NCBI GenBank assembly: GCA_015489555.1
Contig: WFZN01000042.1
Coordinates: 1-5,930 of the forward strand
Direction: 5' to 3'
Length of the DNA: 5,930 nt
From: Candidatus Dojkabacteria bacterium
GTDB lineage: Bacteria; Patescibacteriota; Dojkabacteria; GCA-002793355
Shown here: piece by piece, positions 1 to 4,877 of the stretch
Layout of the letters: every line of letters starts with the position of its first letter
Position numbering within the stretch: the first letter of the stretch is position 1
Translations under genes and position numbers: made by a program
The notes under the pieces: generated by a model
Databases searched by the model: none
Told to the model about the DNA's origin: nothing
Seen by the model: the letters and a program-made list of their open reading frames with translations, nothing else

Positions 1-23
1 ACTTAGCATATCAGGTATTATAT

Positions 24-29
24 TATAAT
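24..29 (+). promoter_or_regulatory. Possible -10 box just upstream of sufS
   Basis: A perfect TATAAT lies 7 bases before the ATG at 37. If used, transcription would begin at or next to the start codon and give a nearly leaderless mRNA, which would fit the lack of any Shine-Dalgarno sequence here. No recognisable -35 box is visible, though only 23 bases of upstream sequence are available. The region is AT-rich, so a chance match is quite possible, and sufS could equally be read through from an upstream suf gene. Confidence 0.2.
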
Positions 30-36
30 CTTGAAT

Positions 37-1296
37 ATGGATCTTTATGAGGTTTACAAACAGTTTCCTGTATTGCAAAAAACCATAGGTTGTAACAAAT
101 TAATTTATTTAGATAATGCCGCTACTACCCAAAAGCCTTTGTCTGTAATAAACGCTTTGGCAGATTATTACAAAAAAAGCAATGCTAATGTATATAGATC
201 GGGGCATTTTTTGGCGCGAAAAGCCCAAAAAGAATTTGATAAAGCTAGGCGCCTATTCTTAGAGTTTGTAAATGGTACTAATGTTGGGCAAGTTGTTTTT
301 ACTAAAAATGCTACGGAAGCTATTAACGCGGTAATTATGGGTATAGTATATAAGAAACTTTTTAGAGGGGAAGATTTGGCAGATAAAGTTGTAGTAACCA
401 CGTATGCAGAGCATAATTCAAATCTTTTGCCATACCTTAGGTTGCAAAAGTTAGGAGTAAAGATAAAAATTGTGGGTTTACAGCAGGATGGTGCTATTGA
501 CTACAAAGAACTAGAGGAGTTCATAGCCGAATGCCGTAAGGAGATACTGTTAGTTGGGGTTAATCATGTTTCAAATGTGACAGGCAATATAACGGATATA
601 GAGCGTATAGCTGAGTTGATGCGTAAAAGCCATGTTGTGTGGTTGCTAGATGCAGCCCAAAGTATTGCGCATCTACCAATAGATGTAAAAAAGCTAGGCC
701 TTGATTATTTAGTGTTTTCAGGGCATAAAATGTATGCTCCGATGGGTATTGGCGGGGTGTACATTAAAGCAGATAGATTAGAAGATTTGGATAGTTACAT
801 TATAGGAGGTGGTACAGTTGATAGAGTTACTGATTCTAAAATGGTTTATAAGTCTGGTTCGGAATTCTTAATAGGAGGTACGCCCAATGTCGGAGGTGCA
901 GTAGGTTTGGCTGAGGCAATTAGTTTTATAAATAATATTGGACGTGCTTTTTTACAAAACCATTTTAAAGACCTAATTGAGCGTTCCTTAGATCATGTAG
1001 AGAAATTAATTAGTAAATGGAAAGGCACCTTGCATTATATTGGAGCCCAAGATAGCAAACGTAAATCTGGTGTGTTTTCTTTTTATATTAGGGGTTTTAC
1101 AGAGCTTGACCCTGTTAGATATTTTGATGAAGAAGGTATTGCTGTGCGAGGAGGAAAACACTGTGCACATTTGTTACACCAATACTTAAAGATTCCATAT
1201 ACCTTAAGGGCAAGTTACGCTGTTTATAATACTCCAAGTGATATTGACACCTTCTTTGAGGTATTAGATGCTTATTTAAGTGTAATTAAAGATTAG
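37..1296 (+). CDS. sufS: Cysteine desulfurase, SufS type (group II)
   Basis: A PLP-dependent enzyme that removes sulfur from L-cysteine, giving alanine and an enzyme-bound persulfide used for cytoplasmic Fe-S cluster assembly. Numbering from ATG 37 (419 aa, close to the roughly 406 aa of E. coli SufS), visible family motifs are DNAATT (26-31), RSGH (54-57), the PLP-stacking His126 in EHNSN, Asp205 and Gln208 in DAAQS, the Schiff-base Lys231 in SGHK, the GTPNVGG segment, the persulfide-forming Cys376 in GGKHCAH, and Arg391 in RASYAVYNT. All key catalytic residues are present. The frame stays open to a TTG at 31, which would add two residues; ATG is preferred, but neither start has a Shine-Dalgarno sequence. 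No SufU or SufE partner is visible. The next gene starts one base after the TAG stop. Kynureninase-like or CsdA paralogues are the alternatives; SufS fits best. Confidence 0.95.
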   Translation: MDLYEVYKQFPVLQKTIGCNKLIYLDNAATTQKPLSVINALADYYKKSNANVYRSGHFLARKAQKEFDKARRLFLEFVNGTNVGQVVFTKNATEAINAVIMGIVYKKLFRGEDLADKVVVTTYAEHNSNLLPYLRLQKLGVKIKIVGLQQDGAIDYKELEEFIAECRKEILLVGVNHVSNVTGNITDIERIAELMRKSHVVWLLDAAQSIAHLPIDVKKLGLDYLVFSGHKMYAPMGIGGVYIKADRLEDLDSYIIGGGTVDRVTDSKMVYKSGSEFLIGGTPNVGGAVGLAEAISFINNIGRAFLQNHFKDLIERSLDHVEKLISKWKGTLHYIGAQDSKRKSGVFSFYIRGFTELDPVRYFDEEGIAVRGGKHCAHLLHQYLKIPYTLRASYAVYNTPSDIDTFFEVLDAYLSVIKD

Positions 1297-1297
1297 T

Positions 1298-2521
1298 ATG
1301 AAACTAATTGAAACTATTGTTTATGTAAAGCTTTTATTACGTATGCTTATTGCTGCGCTTCTGGTTATGATTATCGGATATCAGGTTTATAACTTGTTAA
1401 AACCAGTGCCTCCTTTGTCTGTTGTTTTTAATCCTGACTATAGGTGTGGAACCTTACCGAAGTTAGAGTTACCAGGCCCTAGGTATCCTAATGTGAGTTA
1501 TGGGGATGCATCTGTTGAAATAGTTACCAAATCAGATGTTACTGTGTATATGCCTCCGATTGCATATGTATATGAAGTAAGGTATCGTGAGGAAACTTTT
1601 CAGTTAAGAGATAGGATTTTTGCTATCGCAAGGACTTTAGGGTTTGACGAAGATCGATATACAAACCCTAAGCCTTCTTTATTAAAATGGGAAGATAAAA
1701 GTAGAACATTGTTAGCAGATTTAAAAACAGGTAGTTTTTTGTTCTCCCTTAAGCGCAAGCCTTTACTGGTTCTTTCTAAAGGAAATATTAGTTTTAAGGA
1801 AGATGCAGTAGATATTGCTAAAAGAGTTGTAAATAGCCTTAGATTATTACAAGGATACGAAGGGTGGGATACATTAGTTTCTTATTGGGTTTATGATTTA
1901 GACGGGTTTAAAGAGGTAGACGCTTTAAGTGATGCTTCTATGGTTAAAGTGGATTTCTTAGGTAAAAAGCCACTTTTAATTTTTGATATAAGGTATTTTG
2001 ACCCAAGGTTTCGCAAAAAAATGGATTTACGTAAGGCTGATTTTGTTGGTTTTATGACTGCGCGTGATAAGTTAGATTCCAAGTATACGCGGCAATTTTT
2101 TGTTAAAACAGTTGGAGAGGCTGCCAATATTGGTAATCCTCAGGTTTTTGTTCATGCTCTAAAGGGGAAAACGTATACAGATCAAGTTGTTAAAGTAGAA
2201 TATTATAACTGGGATATAGAGAATATACCTTGTGGTACGTATCCTTTGATATCGTCTACTCAGGCATATGATGCTATTAGAAACTCTACTGCCTATCTGG
2301 CATATATAGGTAGATTTGGAGGTAATGAGCTTGAGGCTGATTCCACGTTAAAAATAGCTAAAATTACCATAAATTCAATTGAGTTAGCCTACTACATATC
2401 TAAAAAATGGACAGGGTACTTGTTACCTATTTATGTGGTGAAGGGATTTGGATATGATGAACAAGGTAGCCGTTATAACTTGATATTTTATGTGCCGGCT
2501 TTGAGTAAATATGGAATGTAA
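1298..2521 (+). CDS. Single-span membrane protein of unknown function
   Basis: I cannot name this 407-residue protein. The short N-terminus carries Lys2, Lys11 and Arg15, followed by one hydrophobic span at about 12-34. No other span is obvious, so the topology is probably N-inside with residues 35-407 outside the cytoplasm. A Pro-rich stretch (35-65) follows the span. Helix-strand units around 103-150 and 163-200, and a C-terminal unit around 317-402 with IELAYYIS and YLLPIYVVKG, loosely recall the PepSY/YycH-YycI style of fold; this is an impression, not a detected homology. There are only two cysteines, Cys50 and Cys312, each in a C-G-T-x-P motif. The ATG lies one base after the sufS stop, with no Shine-Dalgarno sequence, which suggests translational coupling. 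No catalytic motif was recognised. Similar proteins seem to me common in Patescibacteria, but I cannot verify this here. Confidence 0.88.
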   Translation: MKLIETIVYVKLLLRMLIAALLVMIIGYQVYNLLKPVPPLSVVFNPDYRCGTLPKLELPGPRYPNVSYGDASVEIVTKSDVTVYMPPIAYVYEVRYREETFQLRDRIFAIARTLGFDEDRYTNPKPSLLKWEDKSRTLLADLKTGSFLFSLKRKPLLVLSKGNISFKEDAVDIAKRVVNSLRLLQGYEGWDTLVSYWVYDLDGFKEVDALSDASMVKVDFLGKKPLLIFDIRYFDPRFRKKMDLRKADFVGFMTARDKLDSKYTRQFFVKTVGEAANIGNPQVFVHALKGKTYTDQVVKVEYYNWDIENIPCGTYPLISSTQAYDAIRNSTAYLAYIGRFGGNELEADSTLKIAKITINSIELAYYISKKWTGYLLPIYVVKGFGYDEQGSRYNLIFYVPALSKYGM

Positions 2522-2549
2522 TTGTAAGAAAGACCAACGCGCTTGGGCC

Positions 2550-2571
2550 AGACAAAAACTGTTTGTTTTTA
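2550..2571 (+). terminator. Weak candidate intrinsic terminator
   Basis: ACAAA (2552-2556) can pair with TTTGT (2562-2566) around the loop AACTG. The stem can be extended by a G-U and an A-U pair, and the T-run at 2566-2570 forms its 3' side and tail. It sits 29 bases past the stop of the membrane protein gene and before the presumed rpsB promoter, the right place to end the sufS transcript. The stem has only one G-C pair, far weaker than a typical terminator, so this call rests mainly on position. Confidence 0.25.
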
Positions 2572-2594
2572 GATTTATGCATTGATTAAATCTG

Positions 2595-2603
2595 TGTTAA
2601 AAT
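2595..2603 (+). promoter_or_regulatory. Candidate extended -10 promoter for rpsB operon
   Basis: TGTTAAAAT combines an upstream TG with TAAAAT, which matches TATAAT at five of six positions. No good -35 is seen at the proper distance: a TTGATT at 2582-2587 is too close for this -10 and would instead pair with TATAGC at 2603-2608 over a short 15-base spacer. Transcription would begin near 2610, giving a leader of about 89 nucleotides that contains the whole nested hairpin. Position supports the call; the sequence alone is modest evidence. Confidence 0.35.
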
Positions 2604-2626
2604 ATAGCAAGTATACGCTAAAAGAC

Positions 2627-2691
2627 GCCTTACCATCCTCCTTGCCCCGGCAAGGTTTGGGGTGGTAGGTAAGGCTTAAGATAAAAGGAGG
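2627..2691 (+). promoter_or_regulatory. rpsB mRNA leader with nested hairpin and anti-SD
   Basis: GCCTTACC (2627-2634) pairs perfectly with GGTAAGGC (2668-2675). Inside it, CCTTGC (2640-2645) pairs with GCAAGG (2650-2655) around a CCCG tetraloop. Additional pairs between 2635-2639 and 2659-2663 are possible with small bulges. The arms are near-repeats of each other (CCTTACC and CCTTGCC; GGCAAGG and GGTAAGG), so several registers compete. CCTCCTT at 2637-2643 is an exact 7-base complement of AAGGAGG at 2685-2691, so opening the inner hairpin would allow the ribosome binding site to be hidden. The hairpin region 2626-2675 is about 62% GC, well above its surroundings. S2 represses its own rpsB-tsf mRNA in E. 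coli, so autoregulation is the natural hypothesis; the structure itself matches no leader family that I recognise. No T-run follows, so a terminator is unlikely. Confidence 0.6.
2684..2691 (+). promoter_or_regulatory. Strong ribosome binding site of rpsB
   Basis: AAAGGAGG lies 7 bases before the ATG at 2699 and fixes the rpsB start. It is the only strong, well-spaced Shine-Dalgarno sequence before any gene in the window, and it is the target of the complementary CCTCCTT in the leader. Confidence 0.88.
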
Positions 2692-2698
2692 TATTATT

Positions 2699-3742
2699 AT
2701 GACAAAATCTAAAAAAGACATAACCAAATATCTACCTAAACCAGATGAGCTTTTAAAAGCAGGAGCTCAATTTGGTCACTCTACTCAAAGGTGGCATCCT
2801 GGATTTAAGCCCTTTATTTATAAACGTAGGGCTAACATTTACATCATAAATGTTGAGAAGACACTTAAGTATATGAAGAAAGCGTTTGAATACTTAATAG
2901 ATAGGCTTATAGAGAATCCAGATATCCATATATTGCTTGTTGGAACCAAAAAACAGGCTCAAGACTATGTAGAGAAACTAGGAAAGCAATATGGATTATT
3001 CTATATAAATAAAAAGTGGCCAGGGGGGTTACTTACAAATTTTGAAAAGGTGCACGAATCTGTTGAAAAACTTTTAAGACTAAAGGAACAATATATACGC
3101 CAACGCTACCAGCTGATTAAAAAGGAACTTTTAGATCTAAAGCACGAAATTGAAAAACTAGAACGAAAATTTGGTGGCTTAACTTTTATGAATAGAGTTG
3201 TTGACCTTGTTATTGTTGTTGATACCAAACGTGAAGAGGTAGCACTAAGCGAGGCAAGGCACAAGGGGGTGCCTATTATCGGTGTAGTCGACTCTAATGC
3301 TGATCCAAGGGTTGTAGATTTCCCTATACCTATGAATGATGATGCTAGACGGGCTTTGGACATTTTCTTTAATTCGTTAGAGAAGATTCTGGCAGATTAT
3401 AGGGGCGACAGGTTGATTAAGATGCGTCAAAACTTTGACAAGTATCTTAAGGAGCTTGAGGAGAAAATTAATAAGGAATTTGGAATAAGTACCCAACCCA
3501 CAAAAGAACAAGATAAAGTACAAAAAGAGCAGGCTAAGGTGGTGCGTGTTATGGCTTTTACTCCGTTATCAGAACTTGGGCTCTCCGCTGGATTAATTGA
3601 ACGCCTTGAAGGAGCCGGTATCTCTACAGTTGAAGAGCTAAAGCGACGCACTTTAGAAGAAATTCAAATGATTCGCGGCATAGGTAAAAAGGCCGCTTGG
3701 CAGATAATATCAAAATTAAAAGAATATGAAAGCAGACACTAA
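2699..3742 (+). CDS. rpsB: Ribosomal protein uS2 with C-terminal HhH domain
   Basis: uS2 sits on the back of the 30S subunit near the mRNA exit and helps recruit bS1 in many bacteria. Residues 13-237 are an ordinary S2 core: AGAQFGHSTQRWHP (21-34), VGTKKQAQ (81-88), WPGG (107-110, more often WLGG), a charged helical hairpin at about 120-160, then VVDTKREE, ADPR and the FPIPMNDDA segment (208-216). E. coli S2 ends at about 241 residues; this protein continues to 347. Residues 238-287 are a charged, partly helical linker, and 288-345 form a helix-hairpin-helix unit (LSELGLSAGLIERLEGAGIS, then RGIGKKA at 326-332) resembling the RNA polymerase alpha C-terminal domain. The fusion is in frame with no frameshift sign, and the downstream tsf start lies inside its last codons. 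The core assignment is certain; the role of the extension is unknown, with nucleic acid binding the likely guess. Confidence 0.97.
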   Translation: MTKSKKDITKYLPKPDELLKAGAQFGHSTQRWHPGFKPFIYKRRANIYIINVEKTLKYMKKAFEYLIDRLIENPDIHILLVGTKKQAQDYVEKLGKQYGLFYINKKWPGGLLTNFEKVHESVEKLLRLKEQYIRQRYQLIKKELLDLKHEIEKLERKFGGLTFMNRVVDLVIVVDTKREEVALSEARHKGVPIIGVVDSNADPRVVDFPIPMNDDARRALDIFFNSLEKILADYRGDRLIKMRQNFDKYLKELEEKINKEFGISTQPTKEQDKVQKEQAKVVRVMAFTPLSELGLSAGLIERLEGAGISTVEELKRRTLEEIQMIRGIGKKAAWQIISKLKEYESRH

Positions 3743-4316
3743 GCTTTTAATAAAACTTAGAAAAGAAACACAGGCACCTATATATTTGTGTAAGGAAGCA
3801 TTAGAAAAAAATTCTAACAACTATGAAAAAGCTTTAGAGTACATACAAACGAAATTGTTAGAACGAGCAGATAAATATCAGCTTAAAGAAACTAAAAATG
3901 GTGTTATTGAAGTATATAGTCACGGACAGGCTAAGAATGTTGGTGTAATGGTTGAGGTGTTGTGTCAAACAGATTTTGTAGCCCGTAATGAAGAGTTTCG
4001 TAAATTTGCTCATGAGATTGCTTTACAGATTGCAGCAATGCGCCCTAAGTATGTATCTATAGAAGATATTCCTGAAAAAGAGATAAATAAACTTAAGAGT
4101 ATGTATGAGGAAGAACTTAAAGACAGTGGTAAACCAAAAGAGATTATTACTAAAATAATTGAGGGTAAACTGCGCAAATGGTACGAGAGTGCTGTTTTGT
4201 TAGAGCAAGAGTATTTTAGAGAGGAAGGTAAGAAAATAAAGGATTTGTTAAAGGAACAGATCGCAAAATTAGGAGAAAATATTAAAATTGCTCGTTTTGT
4301 AAGATGGGAGTTGTAG
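3726..4316 (+). CDS. tsf: Elongation factor Ts, short form
   Basis: The guanine nucleotide exchange factor for EF-Tu, which releases GDP so EF-Tu can be recharged with GTP. The N-terminal UBA-like domain (about 1-48) shows LRKETQAPIYLCKEAL. The core domain follows with NGVIEVYSHGQAKNVGVMVEV and the signature TDFVARNE at 82-89, where Asp83 and Phe84 match the EF-Tu-contacting Asp80 and Phe81 of E. coli EF-Ts. The protein ends in KIARFVRWEL, similar to the end of short EF-Ts proteins. At 196 residues it is much shorter than the E. coli protein (283) and matches the single-core form known from Thermus, which works as a dimer. The ATG at 3726 is 17 bases inside the 3' end of rpsB and gives the expected N-terminus. 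There is no convincing Shine-Dalgarno sequence, so coupling to rpsB translation is likely. Confidence 0.97.
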   Translation: MKADTKLLIKLRKETQAPIYLCKEALEKNSNNYEKALEYIQTKLLERADKYQLKETKNGVIEVYSHGQAKNVGVMVEVLCQTDFVARNEEFRKFAHEIALQIAAMRPKYVSIEDIPEKEINKLKSMYEEELKDSGKPKEIITKIIEGKLRKWYESAVLLEQEYFREEGKKIKDLLKEQIAKLGENIKIARFVRWEL

Positions 4317-4867
4317 AAGAACTCTTTAAAAAACTAGGAAAAGAATATGAAGAATTGCTATCTCGTTACAAAGACGAAATAGCCACACTGCGAGTAGGAG
4401 CTGTTGATCTTGAGAAGGTAAAAAATATAGAAGTGGACGCATATGGTACAAACATGCCAGTGTATCAAGTGGCTACTGTAATGTCTCAGTCTGCTTTAAC
4501 TATTGTAATTACTCCTTGGGATAAAAAATTGCTTGATAAGATTGCGGAAGCAGTAACCTCAGCGCTAAAAGACGTGACTCCTACCATAAAGGGTGATGCA
4601 GTCTATTTAAACTTTCCGCCATTAACAGAGGAAAAACGTAAGGAATATTTAAAGCTGATTTCAAAGCTGGGTGAACATTTTAGACAACAACTCCGTGATA
4701 TTAGAAACAGATATAAGCGACAGATAGAAGAAGCTAACAAGTCGGGTGAGATTCCTGACAGCATGATCCATAAGGTTTTAGAGAAACTAGATAGTTTAAC
4801 TAGACAGTTCCGTGAAGAAATCGACAAGATATACGGCAATAAAGAAAAACAGATTCTAAACGGTTAA
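4304..4867 (+). CDS. frr: Ribosome recycling factor
   Basis: With EF-G, RRF splits post-termination ribosomes so subunits can be reused. The 187 residues match the usual length (185 in E. coli). Visible features are a long three-helix-bundle domain I with the C-terminal helices at about 109-183, the YGT turn (47-49) leading into domain II, TPWDKKLLDKI, PPLTEEKRKE (105-114), and LRDIRNRYKRQ, where Arg131 and Arg134 correspond to the functionally important Arg129 and Arg132 of the E. coli protein. The usual RTGRAS near the first helix end is changed: Arg30 is kept but the second Arg is lost (RVGAVD, 30-35). The common LGLNP in domain II is also absent. The ATG overlaps the end of tsf by 13 bases and no ribosome binding site is visible. 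In many bacteria pyrH lies between tsf and frr; here it does not. Confidence 0.97.
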   Translation: MGVVEELFKKLGKEYEELLSRYKDEIATLRVGAVDLEKVKNIEVDAYGTNMPVYQVATVMSQSALTIVITPWDKKLLDKIAEAVTSALKDVTPTIKGDAVYLNFPPLTEEKRKEYLKLISKLGEHFRQQLRDIRNRYKRQIEEANKSGEIPDSMIHKVLEKLDSLTRQFREEIDKIYGNKEKQILNG

Positions 4868-4877
4868 TGTTGTTATT

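Noticed and set aside
1..50. Possible 3' end of an upstream gene (open to 28 or to 50)
   Set aside because: Two frames stay open for only 9 or 15 codons before stopping and neither translation matches a SufB/SufD ending well enough to call.
168..401. Minus-strand open frame opposite sufS
   Set aside because: It lies wholly within the strongly conserved sufS coding region and its translation resembles no known protein; a shadow frame.
873..904. AGGAGGT followed 7 bases later by ATG inside sufS
   Set aside because: The frame from ATG 887 stops after five codons. The SD-like bases simply encode Gly-Gly in the conserved IGGTPNVGG segment; a similar case occurs at 804-810.
1891..2127. Minus-strand open frame opposite the membrane protein gene
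   Set aside because: It has no ribosome binding site or recognisable product and sits inside an intact plus-strand gene.
2627..2675. GC-rich hairpin as a rho-independent terminator
   Set aside because: No T-run follows on the plus strand; the next bases are TTAAGATAAAAGG leading into the rpsB ribosome binding site. On the minus strand only a short TTTT follows and there is no minus-strand gene to terminate.
2522..2698. tRNA, small ORF or mobile-element remnant in the intergenic gap
   Set aside because: No cloverleaf, CCA end, inverted terminal repeat or coding frame with a start and ribosome binding site is visible; the gap is explained by terminator, promoter and leader signals.
3106..3651. 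Two minus-strand open frames opposite rpsB
   Set aside because: Serine-rich translations typical of antisense reads of Lys/Glu-rich helices; rpsB is unambiguous here.
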